This document shows positions 44,766 to 57,949 of a stretch of DNA of 64,000 bases, in pieces. Below the pieces are notes generated by a model. The model was given only the letters and a program-made list of their open reading frames with translations, was not told where the DNA came from and ran no database searches. The translations under genes were made by a program, and so were the position numbers. The stretch is from Adineta vaga (Eukaryota > Rotifera), in NCBI GenBank assembly GCA_021613535.1, contig CP075494.1, positions 5,456,001 to 5,520,000 on the forward strand, written 5' to 3'. How positions within the stretch are numbered: position 1 is the stretch's first letter; every line of letters starts with the position of its first letter.

Positions 44766-45303
44766 TTTTTTTCTTTATAAACCAGTTGACTTCTTGTTAA
44801 GTAACGTTGTATTATTTGAGAAAGAAAAGAACTTTTTTGCCGTCTTTTATACACGCCAAAAAAGAATACGACGGAGAAGAAAAAAACGTCAACTGATGTT
44901 TTACGTCGTACGTAACTTCATACATGTATACACTTGAAGTTCAACGAGAACGAAAAAGTAAACTTAACCTAAATAAACATATCGAATGCTGTTCTCATGG
45001 TAAATATGAAAAACCTTCGATTTTATTTCGATACTGTCTCAAATCTGTTTCAAAAGAGTTTTAAATCAAATAACGTGTCAGTAATAAAATTTCCTTAATC
45101 TGACGTTTTTTTATCATATATTTAACGATTATATAAATTTATTGCAACATAACTCACATAGTTTATCATTTATTGTTTCTATTTTATGGGAGAATGATTT
45201 GAATGTCGTTGAATTGTGCGTCATTTTCGTCAAGTGAATTGTTCGGGGATAGATATATTAGTTTTTCTTTCACAGAAATAATAAAAAACTCGTGAAGTCA
45301 ACA
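44766..45303. other. Intergenic, no gene seen
   Basis: AT-rich region between the divergent mini-gene copy A and the first stonustoxin-family gene. A short plus-strand frame at 44737-44937 is lysine/arginine-rich low complexity and not credible. Confidence 0.4.
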
Positions 45304-48300
45304 ATGTCTACTGAAACAAGTCCGATTCTAACATTGATGGCATTGGGCCGAACGTTTTATCTTGGAATGCTCTATGATTTCAAAACTGATAAATCGATTC
45401 CTAATATTTCACTTTGGGATAATAGATTAATAGCAAATTATATTAAACGTTGGTCAGTACCATCGAGTAGTTATGAGATTCATGCTGAAGATACATTGAT
45501 AAAACGATTAGAATTCTTTAAAGCGGATTCCAATCTTAAACTAAGTATTCTAACGGGTCTCGTAGTATTAACGCATTCCGCGAAATTGATTGATGATCAT
45601 AAAACAACAGAACACATACGTCGTTATGTAGTGAAGTATTCTGTAACCACACAACAACATGAATTATCAACAAGTCATTTAAATATAAATAATTCCAAAT
45701 GTTCTCCGGTAATTGATGATCAGAATGCAACACATATTGTTACTGGAATTCTATATGGTGCCGACGTTTATTTTGTCTTTGATCGACCTGTGAAACTTGA
45801 TGAAAATCATGAGATTACAGATAGAATTGTTATTGAACTTTTGAGAAAAATGATAACAAATCGATTCTCTCGTAATAATGAATTGATATTAAAAGATGAT
45901 GAGAAAAAACTAACTGAAACATTAACATGTCGATATTATGGTGATTTAGATTTTATTTCACCTCCAACTACATTTGAGCAAGTTGCTCGATTATTTCGTC
46001 AAGTACCACAACTTCTTGACGATAATTCTATTCCAAAACAAGTATGGTTATATCCATTGTATCTATTCAATAAAATTGTTCTCGTTCATCGCACTTTTCC
46101 TCAAATTACATATCAACTAGTGACTAGAACAATTGAACTATTCGAAGAATTCTATCGACTTAAAATAAAAATAAATAACTTGAAGAACAGTATTCCACCA
46201 AATGCATTGCTTCGTCAAAGTGAATTATAATTACCAATCTACTATACTGCTATTTGTGATTTTGAAATCGAACTGAAGAAACAAATGAAGATCTTGTGGT
46301 TGGAAATTCGTCATGGGAATAGAAATGAAACAATCTTAACGGAGTTTTTAAACAATATGGATATGTATGCAACGAATAAGAAGAAAATCGACAATTGGAT
46401 TCAATTTATTACAGAAGGAATTCGAATTTTGATGAATTTTAACGTTTTGCTAGCAAAATCAGATAATATTTTTCCATCGAAATCATCAAGTTTTCAAGAA
46501 AATCAACCTCACATTTCTCGTTTCATTCTTCGATTAATTATTCATGTAACTGAAAAATATGATCCATTTTTAAATGAAATGTTTCAATATTTGATCGATA
46601 ACACCAATCATTACGTTAATACAAGTACAAAAATCAATTGTTGGTTCAGTCAAGATAATTTCACATCAATTCAGAATAAAATTATTCTATTCTCTGAATT
46701 TGCTCAAGAAAATAGAAAGAACGCTGATGTTCAATATTTCGTTGAAGAACAATACGCCGATGTATTTCATATGAATAAAGATGTGTCAATTATTCTTTAT
46801 CGAAACGGAATTATAACTAATTTTGAAATACCGAGTCGACCAGGTCAACCAAGAGCAACGAATATATCCGCTGATAATCTCACATTAACTTGGTTAAAAC
46901 CCATCTATGGAAGTCAAACCATTCAACAATACAAGGTTTATGGACAAATCGATGGCACTAATCGATGGGCATTACTTCACATAAGTGCAAATGATACACC
47001 ATGTACTGTTATTTCAAAGCTTCCAGAAGGAAAATATCGATTTAAAATAAAAGGAATTACAATAATTGGTGATACAACTGAAAGTGACCCAAGCGATATA
47101 GTCAGTGAGTGAATACATATATATATATCTTTATCTGTTTTTAACTTTCTATACATTCTTAGATACGACTATAGCCAAACCAATTTCAATTCCACTTCCT
47201 AGACCTGTAACATCGTTACCAATTGTGACTACTAATGAAATTACGAGAGAAAAAGCGATTCTTGATGTCATGCCTGCATGGTTCGACCAAGTTAAATCTG
47301 TACCACTAGAAAAAAATTCATCTACCATCTAATTATAACAAAAATTCACCTGTAGAAGTGCGTACCTACCAATGTTTAGCTAATTTTCGTTCTATGAATG
47401 AGAAAACACAAAATATCGATTTTGTTGCAAAACCATTCGAGGCTGATGTCGAAAATACTGAAACACTTGTCGTTGTTCTTAATGAACTTGTCACTCAACT
47501 TGGTGCTCGTCTTACTTTCACCAATTCGGAATTTACATATGACGACAGTGACTATCGAACTGCTTGTGGAGTAATCAATCTCGGTAGTATCCACACGTTT
47601 CTTGCTTCTGAAGGTCAATTTCAAACAGCAAAGTTCACTCTTCATCTCGATCTGGATTATGATCAACTGACAGCAACACCGGAAACATTGAAAAAGTTTG
47701 TTTTATCAAGTATTAATGATATTGCTTCAATTGCCGGATGTAACAAAGACTTTACTCGAGTATTTGATGTTTGTCGAACGACATCGATATTTCTGAATTT
47801 TGGAATTACCACGCCTGTTATTGAGGATACAAAAGAAGTAGCAGATGCATTAAAGAAGAGACTCAATGAAAATGCGACCCGTGAACATAATAACGTGTTT
47901 CAGTATTTGTATGCAGAAAAATATACTCATAAGCTGGAACCAGCACTTGCTTACTTACAGCTACAACAATCAGATTTAGATATTAAATTTAATCTAAAAT
48001 ACGATCATGCAGACGTACAGAAAAGAGGGGGTCTTCCGTATTATCTACCCAATGGATGGTATCGACATGCGTTAAGAGTAATCGACAAATATCCCGGAAA
48101 TAAATCATGGCTGGGTATGGATAATTCACCGGGTGAATGGGCTGTTGCATACCATGGTACAAACTGGAAAGCAGTAGAAAGTATTGTAGGTGATGGATTA
48201 ATACACAAAATAGTAACCACAGATGTATGTGCAGCTGAAGCTAAACGACAAAATTCTTCGATTCCCAATGTGAAAGGATTATATGTAGCAACACATTGTG

Positions 48301-48515
48301 ATGGTGGTGCTGCGCAGTATGCTCGATCGTTTCAAGTTCCCAATTCATCAGGTGGACACATCGATTATAAAATAGTATTTCAATGTCGGGTAGAACCAGG
48401 AAAGTTTATAGAACATAAAAGTCCGGTGAACGTCGGTATGGCATGGCGTGTGTTTGATGAGAAAGCTATTAGACCCTATGGATTATTACTCAAAGAACAG
48501 AAAGGATCAACATAA
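45304..48515 (+). pseudogene. Stonustoxin-family/FN3/ART-like gene, broken copy
   Basis: This copy aligns along its whole length with the intact gene at 48921. The N-terminal part is stonustoxin-family (MALGRTFYLGMLYD start, then the TCRYYGDLDF..PTTFEQVARL block), followed by its FAT and thioredoxin-like regions, a fibronectin type III domain near 46830-47100, a linker, a central domain and a C-terminal YHGT ART-like domain (about 48020-48510). Two lesions are visible: an in-frame TAA at 46228-46230, and an extra A in an A-run near 47311-47317 that shifts the frame after the FN3 intron. Everything after the second lesion is open to 48515. Stonustoxin-family proteins include fish venom subunits, but most animal members are not venoms; no toxicity is implied. 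Confidence 0.75.
47340..47765 (+). repeat. Near-identical tract shared with 50990-51415
   Basis: About 425 bp differ at only about three positions between the two tandem copies, while sequence on both sides is strongly diverged. A second, shorter tract of high identity lies at about 48030-48170 against 51690-51825. The pattern fits gene conversion. Confidence 0.8.
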
Positions 48516-48920
48516 CTCTTATTTGTATCTGTTTTCGTTATTATCTAATTAGAATTAACCAAGAGAAGAAATATATGACTAGAATAAAACTGATGATATT
48601 CTTTAGAGAAATTTCTTAGAGGTATGGAAGATTGAAAGAAATGTGTCGTTGCCGATCTAAGTACTTATTCTTCTAAATACATCTAGTAGAGAGCCTCGAA
48701 AACATATTTTCTTTTTTAATTTATTGTCTCTTTCATAAACTATTTCTTATCAGCATACTTCGAGGAGCAGCAGTAGGATTGTTATCTAACCGTTTAGTAA
48801 AATATTTTATTCGATGAAAAACTGAAGAATTAAGAAAGTTTTTTCCAACTTACAACTATTACAGTCTTCTATATAATTCTATCTTGAATTAATATTTGTC
48901 CTGCAGTCGCAAATTTCAAA
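48516..48920. other. Intergenic between tandem stonustoxin-family copies
   Basis: About 400 bp of AT-rich spacer. No gene is seen. It holds the promoter of the intact copy. Confidence 0.4.
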
Positions 48921-51900
48921 ATGACAACTAGAAATGATTCTACTACAAAAATTGCAGCACTCGGTCGATCATTCAAACCTGGAATGCTTTATGACTACCG
49001 AACTGATAGGCTTATTCCAAACATATTCTTATGGGGCAACGATCTAATACCGATGAATATTTCCTGTCAGAATTTATCCATGAGTCGATGTACAGTACAT
49101 CTGAGAGATACATTCACTGAAAATGCCAATTTCTTAGGAATTGATGATAATCTTAAAATGAGCATTGTCGCTGAACTTGTCGACTTAGTTGGTGCATCGA
49201 AATTACTTGAAAATCGAAAGACAACTAATCGTACTGTACGATATATTGTAAAACAATCCATTACAACGGATCTTCGTTCATTAACTATGGGTTATTCTAG
49301 TAAACAGTATACGAAACATCCTGACATATTCGATCAACAAATTGCTACACATGTTGTTACAGATGTTCTCTATGGTGTTGAATTAATTTTTATCTTCGAA
49401 CGATCAATATCCGATGATGAAGATGCTACATACATTCAAGAAAACATAAAACACCTCTTGGAAAAAATTCCTTCATTTCATTTTACATCGAATGATCAAT
49501 TAAATTGGAAAGATTATGAAAGACGATTAGCAGAAACATTAACATGTCAATATTGTGGTGATTTTCAATTACGATCAGATCCGACCACGTTTGAACAAGT
49601 TGTACGATTACATAAACAATTACCAGAACTTTTAGGAGAAAATAATCGAAATGCTATTCCACAACAAGTATCACTCTATGCATTGTATTTATTGGATGAT
49701 TTACGCTTAACGGAAAAACGATTTTCTCATATAAATATTCGGATACTTTCGAAATCATTAGAATTAATTGATGCACTACATCGATTCGAAATTATTCTCA
49801 ATGATTTAAAACATAAATTTTTAGCAGTTCGATTTTTCGAGAAAAGTATTCAACAATTATCAACATCAAAAAATCAATTTTTCGAATATGAAACGAAAAT
49901 CAAACGACAATTGATCGATCTCTTACCAAACATACGTAATGGTTCAATGGAGGAAACAAAACTAATCAAACTATTGAGTATTGTCGATTTATCACCAGAA
50001 GAGAAAGAAAAATTCGATGACTGGATTCGATTTAAAACTAAAGAAGCAAGAATACTTGCGAGTTTACTGGATGATCTACGAAAACAACGGAATATCAATC
50101 TATTTACTGGTTCATTTAGAGAAATTGAAAAGAAATCGAAAGGGCAAGTTCTCTTTCGTTTAATTATACATGTTACTGAACGAAAAGATCGATTTCTGAA
50201 TGAATTATTTCGATCTTTTGATAATAATTCGACACAACGAAATGCACAAATTGACTGTTGGTATAATCAAGATAATTTAACATTGATACGAAAACATCTT
50301 GATCGATTTATTCAAGTTGCTAACAACAATCAAAATCGACAAAATATTGAATTTCTCGTCAACGAACAATATGCTGGTGAATTTCCTATGAAAAAAGGAA
50401 TCACCACCGTTCTTTATCGAAATGGTACTCCAATTGATTTCGAATATCCTAGTCAACCAGGTCGACCTCAAGTAACAGATATTTCAGGATTGAACGTAAC
50501 GCTCCATTGGTCAGCACCAGTACATGGAAATCAAACGATTGAACACTACAAAGTTTATGGTCGGAATATATCGAATCGTCAATGGCAATTATTAGCAAGA
50601 ACGAAAGATGCCACAGGATCTACAGTTATTTCAAATCTTACAGATGGAAAATATGAATTCAAAGTACAAGGAATGACGGTAATTAATGAAACAGATGAAA
50701 GTGATGTTAGTGATGTAGTCAGTAAGTATATTCTTTCACCTTCTTAGATAGTAGTAGAGAAAAATATCCTGCTGCGTAGTAATTTTCACTAAACGTAATT
50801 TATCTTTTGTAGAAGTAACAACACCACGACCAATATCTCCGGTGTCAATTGTGAAGTCGCCTCCAGCTATACCACAAGTAACAACAAAAGAAATTACTAA
50901 AAACAAGGCTACTATTGATGTCACTCCTGCATGGTTCGAAGAAGTCAAGTCGGTACCTTTAGAAAAAACTCGTTTACCATCTAGTTTTAACAAGAATTCA
51001 CCTGTGGAAGTGCGTACCTACCAATGTTTAGCTAATTTTCGTTCTATGAATGAGAAAACACAAAATATCGATTTTGTTGCAAAACCATTCGAGGCTGATG
51101 TCGAAAATACTGAAACACTTGTCGTTGTTCTCAATGAACTTGTCACTCAACTTGGTGCTCGTCTTACTTTCACCAATTCGGAATTTACATATGACGACAG
51201 TGACTATCGAACTGCTTGTGGAGTAATCAATCTCGGTAGTATCCACACGTTTCTTGCTTCTGAAGGTCAATTTCAAACAGCAAAGTTCACTCTTCATCTC
51301 GATCTGGATTATGATCAACTGACAGCAACACCGGAAACATTGAAAAAGTTTGTTTTATCAAGTATTAATGATATTGCTTCAATTGCCGGATGTAACAAAG
51401 ACTTTATTCGAGTATTTGATATTCGTCGAGCCGCATCGATCCTTTTCGCGTTCGGTCTCACCACTGCTAAGTATGAAGACTTCGTCGATACAGCTGAATT
51501 ACTGAAAAGTCGATTAAATGATAATTCGAAAAAGAGTCAAGGTGGCATTCGCGAGTACATTATTGACGAATGTGAATATGAAATAGAAGCAGCGCTCGTA
51601 ACTCTACAAATACAGCAAAAAGATCTTGAACCCATTTACAATAGAAAATATACTTATGACCATGAGGAGATAAGAGGTGGTCGTCCTTATTATCTACCCA
51701 ATGGATGGTATCGACATGCATTAAGAGTAATCGACAAATATCCAGAAGATAAATTATGGCTGGGTATGGATAATTCACCGGGTGAATGGGCTGTTGCATA
51801 CCATGGTACAACGTGTAACGCAGTGAGAAGTATTGTTGATGAAGGATTGTTGCATCGTTTCTTCACTCGTGATGCCTTTAAATACGAAGCAAAGCAACAA

Positions 51901-52158
51901 AATCCTTCGATTCCTGATGTGAACGGAATATATGTAGCAACACATTGTGAAGGAGGAGCATCTTTATACGCTATTTCATTCAACGTGAAAGAGTCAACGG
52001 GAATAGAGAAAACATTGCAAGTTGTGTTTCAATGTCGAGTAGAACCAGGAAAATTTACAGAACATGAAAACACCAAAGTAGTAAATGTTGGAAATGTATG
52101 GCGAGCGTTTGATGAAAAGGCCATTAGACCATATGGATTATTGTTAAAAAGTTCATAA
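48921..52158 (+). CDS. Stonustoxin-family/FN3/ART-like multidomain protein, intact copy
   Basis: Two exons (48921-50721 and 50813-52158, 91-bp intron) give 1048 residues. The N-terminal half is stonustoxin-family: a MACPF-like region (ALGRSFKPGMLYDYRTD near residue 12), a helical FAT region with the TCQYCGDFQL..PTTFEQVVRL block, and a thioredoxin-like region (FRLIIHVTERKDRFLNELF). A fibronectin type III domain follows (about 515-600, YPSQPGRPQV..YKVYG). A Pro-rich linker and a domain I do not recognise (about 660-800) come next. The C-terminus is ART/PARP-like: GWYRHALRV, YHGT at 930-933, NGIYVATHCEGG and AIRPYGLLL at the end. No signal peptide is seen, so it is probably intracellular. Defence or cell-death roles are possible but speculative. 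Confidence 0.83.
50990..51415 (+). repeat. Near-identical tract shared with 47340-47765
   Basis: Partner of the tract in the broken copy. It covers the central domain and ends abruptly where divergence resumes, just after the GCNKDF codons. Confidence 0.8.
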
Positions 52159-52342
52159 AATAATGATACTGACGCACGAAGGAAACTTCACACGCTACAT
52201 CTCTTAATAAGTATAATTTGTCAAAACTTTGATTTTTTAGATTCCATTTTAGGAAATAAACGTAACTGAATCGTTTTATCCTATGAAGATCATGAAAGTT
52301 TACTAGAAAAAAATAAAACATTCACTTTTTCGAAAGAATCGA

Positions 52343-55208
52343 TTAAAAATATCGATATACAGCTGTGGTTTCCAGTTCAAAAATAGTATGAATTGTCGTA
52401 CCAAGTGCCATTGCTGCTTGAGCTAATTGTATAGTAGAATAATACATCGCTGAGATAGCAACAAAGATAGATTCAGCTTGATTATCATGAATATAAGGTA
52501 CAAAACTAGAAAGTTCTTCGCCTTGATGGAATTTCTCTGTATAATAATCTAATAAACGATTCATAGCATTTTGATGTTGATTTTGAAGACGAATAACTGT
52601 TTGATGAAGTTCCATCAGATGTTGTTGGTTTTCTGATAGATCTCCTTTGATTAATTTCTTTTTTTTATATGGTACATGTATACGACTCCATCGGTAATAT
52701 GTTGTTTGTGTTAGAGTCAAATACGATATCCATAAATCAATACAATCACTCAATTGTCGACTTAAATCTGCTAATTCACTATGTAGATCAGGAAGGAATC
52801 GACCACCAGCGGCATTCAAACGTAATTCTTCGATCTGTTCAGTATTATCTTGTGCACATGCATTGATATGCATTAACTAGCAAACACAAAATGAAAATTT
52901 CATCTGCTATTGTTCTTGAACTTACTGTTGTATGCATATTATGTAGCATACGAAATATATCAAGTTGTTGTTGTACTAATAGATTATATCGACTCGATGA
53001 AAAACCATAATTAAACCACCAAATTGATGGTTCAAGCGATGCATAATTCACTTGTGTTCGTTGTGAACTAATCAATTGATGAAAATGTCGTCGTTGAAGA
53101 TCAATATGAAATTTAATTTCTTGTTCTTGATCAATACTTATCGATAATCTTCGTGAATGTTCATGTTGAAAGAATTGATCATATACGAAATGGATTGATT
53201 CCGTTGCATGACGACATGTTTTTAAGGTACCTAAACACAATAATAATTCTTCCCAGCCCATAAGAACGATGAGTATTTGATACGTACCTTGAATATTTGT
53301 TTTTAATAAATCAACAGCAAATATAGGAAAGATTAGAACAGTTAAAACGATACCAACACCAATACCAATAATTGTTTCTTGAATACGAAGAAGAACATAG
53401 TTTCCTTGTCGAAAAACATCACCATATAATCGACCTAAATTAACCACGATTGGAGTTGAAGCAGCAACGGTTGCTGCATAATCCCACTCAGGAATTAATT
53501 TCAAATAACCAAACAAAAGAAGCCATGGAACAAGCATTCCGAAGATTTTATATGAATCTTCACCTACTGCTACATAGATTGCATATGCCCACATTGAACC
53601 TAAAATTTCCTTATTTTTTAAAATTCTTTTAACAAAAAAAAAGAAACACATTCAATTGTCTTACCAAGTAATGTACCTACTAATCTCATTTTCATTGTAG
53701 TAAATGCTCCACCAACTGTATCGCCTTGTGTCATACAAAGACCCGTAAGAATCCATTGTCCATTAGCAAAACTGTTCGCAAGACTAGGAACCATGACAAA
53801 AATTGAGCCAACTCCAATAATTGACATACTTTTAACTGCCGATAACATTCGTGACCACTCAAATTGAAATTTAAAAAAATCTTTCAAAAAATTTCGTATT
53901 TGAAGAAGTTTTGAAGTATTTATTCGTTTGTAATTAGGAACAGTTGCTTGTGTTATTAAACGAGCGATTGTCTCAAGTTGAAAGAAGAAAAATGTATGTG
54001 AAAGATGATCTTCAGATTGTGTCTTAATACCTGATTGAAAAACTTCTTCAATACGATGAAGACGAACTTGTTTATACGCTAAATTCAATGAATTCATTGT
54101 TGTTTGTAGATGATTTAAACAATCAAGAAATACATCTGTACTTATCGATGAAGTTGAAATTAACTTCGAAATAATCATCGATTGACTTGACATTAAATCT
54201 ACTAAATTCGATTCTAATTCATTGGTGAGAGCATGATGATATTCATTAAATGTACATTGTTTAATCATTGCTTGTAATGAACAAATATGAAACATCAATG
54301 ATGTTATTAAATCTTCTTGTTCTTCAATAGTTAAATCAATAATATTTTTTCGTTGTCGATTGTAGATCCATCGTAACAGTTGAGATGGTTCTAAATATGC
54401 TTCATTTAAACGTTGTCTCATATCATTCATTGTATTTCGTAATCTTCGTTCAACAATGGCTGCACGAGCTAATGAAACTTTAGCAGAAATAGAATCTTGA
54501 CAAAGAAAGGCTTGTAGAAGAAATGTTTGCATTTGATCAAGATGTAATAAACAATAATTAAATCGATTTTCAATATCTAATGTTGCAAAAAGAGGAAAGA
54601 TGAGAAGAGAAACGAGAATTGCCATAAACATGCCAAGAATAAAATCAACAAGTAATTCAAAAGCAAATGTTGAACGAATTGTTTGTTCATTAATAATACT
54701 AACAAAAAAGATTGCATTAAACCAAAGAGAAAGTTTTCGAGATTGAAGCTAAAATGACATTTTCAGAGAGAGAGAGAGAGAGATAGAAAAGATACAATCG
54801 ACATCTTACAGTTCGACATTGATACGAAATGTAAAACGACGAGATGAGCATCAAGAATTCTCCTGCTAGATAATTTTGATAGGATAAACCAATTTTTTGA
54901 ATAAGAAAAAGAAAAATTGATATGGGAATAATAACAAACATCACATGACATGTTGTTGATAATGTTGCACCAAATGTTTCTTGTATACATAGAACACCTA
55001 GATTTGGTATCATATAAATTTGTCCTAAATGTGTACGTAATGGTGTTGCATAAGCAACAAAACCACCAAGAAGAAATGTAATTACTAATCGAAATGCATA
55101 TTGTAAACGACGTGTAAATGCAGAATGAAGATATAATGAAGAACTATCGATATGGTAATAATTGAAATAAAATAGACGAATTGAACGGAATATTGTTGAG
55201 AATGACAT
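52343..55208 (-). CDS. FUSC-like multi-pass membrane protein
   Basis: Five exons (55208-54810, 54748-53665, 53599-53288, 53230-52926, 52876-52343) close to 877 residues. Two clusters of membrane helices, residues about 35-200 and about 430-590, are each followed by a long cytoplasmic helical region. The second cluster carries MTQGDTVGGAFTTMKMRLVGTLLG followed by helices, the hallmark of the FUSC/aromatic-acid-exporter and ALMT-like superfamily, in which a GG or GT pair precedes the R-x-x-G-T segment. The two-part layout matches the duplicated FUSC fold. Members export aromatic acids or conduct organic anions; the substrate here is unknown. Intron 1 contains a GA microsatellite. Related eukaryotic members occur in fungi and plants. 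Confidence 0.78.
54766..54783. repeat. GA microsatellite in intron 1 of the FUSC-like gene
   Basis: A short GA dinucleotide run in the 61-bp intron between exons 1 and 2. Confidence 0.65.
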
Positions 55209-55334
55209 GTGATATTGTAGAATTGAAAGAAAAATAACTTCGAGTGTATACGTGATCGATCGATTAGAATAGTGAATATATGATCAATTGTACATACCGA
55301 ATTTTTCTTTTTCTCTTTATTTTTCTGATCAAAA

Positions 55335-55335
55335 T

Positions 55336-55370
<35 letters not shown>

Positions 55371-55371
55371 A
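55335..55371. repeat. GAAA tetranucleotide microsatellite
   Basis: About nine units of GAAA in the intergenic region upstream of the FUSC-like gene. No coding role. Confidence 0.85.
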
Positions 55372-55651
55372 ATGTGAGTGTAATTTATCGTCATAAATCA
55401 CTCGATATAGAGGTGACGTTAAGTTCTGAGAGTGTACTATGATCATGATAGTATAATATTTGAATTAGCTTACGGATTAATGAGCATTGAAAAGTATTTT
55501 TCTATTTTCTGCTTTCTCAGTATCGATATGATTGACTTTTTTTGTCAGTAGACAAAATATGCTCTGATTAAATGACAATGCACAGATAACAAACATGATG
55601 TTCGATATTGAAAAGACGTGCGAAAAATCAAATACTAGTCAGTTGAAAATT

Positions 55652-55971
55652 ATGAAGATGATATTCCTATTCTTTTTTTTAGGATAATTACATCAAATTA
55701 TGGTAAATATTATTTCTTTTAGTTTTCAAATCTGTTTTTTCTTCTTCTGTGGGTAGAACTGTTTATAAACAATCCAGTGATTGTAAGTAGATTGCATTGA
55801 TCATTCGTTCGAATAACATGAAATTTTCAGGTCCAGGTGATTTGAAATCGAGTGCAACTGTAACAACATTTATCGGAAATGGTCCGAATTAATTAAAGTT
55901 TCCTGAAGGAATTTTTATATATTGTTGATGTTAATAATAATCACGTACAAAAATTTGCAAGAATTCAATAA
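55652..55971 (+). pseudogene. Truncated duplicate of the NHL-repeat gene
   Basis: The short 5' exons of the gene at 56351 are echoed here: an ATG-led hydrophobic start at 55652, a TCAAATTATGGTAAAT exon end, a CCAGTGATTGTAAGTA exon end near 55792, then after AG at 55830 the frame PGDLKSSATVTTFIGNG. A stop follows, and within about 50 bases the text jumps to the other end of the protein (VDVNNNHVQKFARIQ and a stop at 55971). Most of the propeller is thus deleted. This is a nearby tandem copy with a large internal deletion. Confidence 0.65.
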
Positions 55972-56350
55972 GAACTTTGATTTCACGAGTTTTTTGTTAT
56001 AAGTTTAGTTGAATTGGCGAACTTATAATTATACATTATATTCATCTATGAATATGTTATACTTTCTGACGCTTCTTGTCTTGAACTATGGCCAATGTAC
56101 TCAATGTTGTATAGTTAGTTTTTCATTTTTCTTGATATATTAAAGAGAGACCGATGGAATACAGTGTGAGTGTTCATAATTGATTTAAACAAAAAGTACT
56201 CGACAAATTTTGCGTCAGATATGATGAGAATTTATCATGTCACTATTTGAGATAGGCTAGTATGACAAGGCAAAGATAAAGATATATATATTATTCTAAA
56301 GAAATGAAAAACTCGAGTAATATTTTTTCATTCACAGCAAAATAAAACTA

Positions 56351-57716
56351 ATGCTATTACAATTCTTATTCTTATCTGTGTAAGTGTTTTGTCGATGCTT
56401 TTAAGAACTAATTTGTAGATTCAAGAGAAAAGTATTAGAATTTAAAAGAAAGCATAGAATCAACTCTATTCAATGTATTCCTAAACAGATTTTTCTTTTC
56501 TTTTTTAGAATATTTTCCTCAATCAATGGTAAATATATCATAAAAATTTGAGATTAATAATTTGTATGCTTTTCTTGGTATTGTAGGTCATCCTGTCAAG
56601 AAAGAACCGTCTGATTGTAAGTATCACAATCAAGTTATTTTCGAACATAAGCTATTAATCAAAAGTAAAATAACTAATATATTTCGATGTTATTATTAGG
56701 TCCCGGAGATCTTAAATGGAGTTCGACAGCAACAACAATTTTAGATGGTACAGGTTCAAATCCATTAGCAATTCCTTTGGGTCTATTTTTTGAACCTAAA
56801 ACACAGATTTTATACATTGTTGATGCTCGAAATAACCGAGTATTAAAACGTTATCCAAATGGTGAAGTTGTAACAGCAGCTGGTCAAGCAAATGGTACTG
56901 GTGGATCAACACCAGAAACGCTTTGGAATCCAGTTAATGTTGTTGCCGATAAAAATGAGAATGTTTTTGTAGCTGATTGGGCTAATCAACGTATTCAATA
57001 TTGGGAAAAGAATGTTAAAAGTGGAAAAACAGTTGCAGGAAATTCAACTCGTGGATCAGCTTTAAACGAATTCAGTTATCCAAGTAGTGTTTCTCTTGAT
57101 TCACAAGGAAATTTAATAGTAGCTGATACTCAAAATGAACGTATAACTTTCTGGTCATATCCATTTGATCCAAAAACGTCAAGTGGTAAAATTACAGCTG
57201 TACGTAAGATTTTCATTCTCATCTTGATATTCATTTAAGATAGTTTTAATCATAATATTTATTTTCATATTCTAGGGTGGTAATGGTGCTGGTCTTAATC
57301 CTTATCAATTAAATAATCCAATGGATTTTTATTACGATGAAGCAAGTGAAATCTATTATATTTCAAATGAGCAATCTCATTCAATAACGCAATGGGTTAT
57401 TGGTAGTTATGAACCTCGAAATGTTTATGCGGGTATTCCAGGACGACCTGGTAATAGTTCTGCTCAATTAAATGGTCCACAAGGAGTTATTCTTGATCAC
57501 TTTGGCAATTTATATGTTGCTGATGTATCTAATCATAGAATTCAAATGTTTTGTCCAGATTCGGTGTTTGGAATTACTGTTGCTGGAACTGGTCAGTATG
57601 GTAATAGAAGTCATGAATTAAGCTATCCAAGTGATATTGCATTGGATTCTGATATGAATTTATATGTTTCAGATACATTTAATAGTCGTATACAAAAATT
57701 CGCGAGAATACAATAG
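56351..57716 (+). CDS. Secreted NHL-repeat beta-propeller protein
   Basis: Five exons (56351-56379, 56509-56528, 56587-56616, 56700-57199, 57276-57716) join in phase to 339 residues. The three tiny 5' exons together encode the signal peptide (MLLQFLFLSVIFSSING) and a short linker, so a start within the large exon would miss secretion. The remainder is about six NHL repeats: PLGLFFEPKTQILYIVDARNNRVLKRY, VNVVADKNENVFVADWANQRIQYW, SVSLDSQGNLIVADTQNERITFW, then GVILDHFGNLYVADVSNHRIQMF and DIALDSDMNLYVSDTFNSRIQKF. NHL propellers bind proteins or glycans. This secreted solitary form is common in bdelloids. There is no catalytic residue set. Confidence 0.87.
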
Positions 57717-57949
57717 AAAGAAACTGTATCTTTTATTCTGTAATGTTTCAATATTAATAATAAAAATAATATACACTTCTAAGTCTTATCCGATCTTTTG
57801 CATCAGTCCAATTATTCAGTGTTTCACAATTTGTAAGATTGCGCAACTATTTTGCTTTGATAAAATAACAAAAGAAGCTTTTCCATTCATAGTTCTTTAT
57901 TTATGTATGAATAAAATATATTTTGAAAAGTAATGTGTAGAAGTATTTG

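Noticed and set aside
47376-47666. 96-codon minus-strand ORF found almost identically at 51028-51318
   Set aside because: Its repetition is explained by the near-identical tract in the sense genes, not by selection on the antisense frame.
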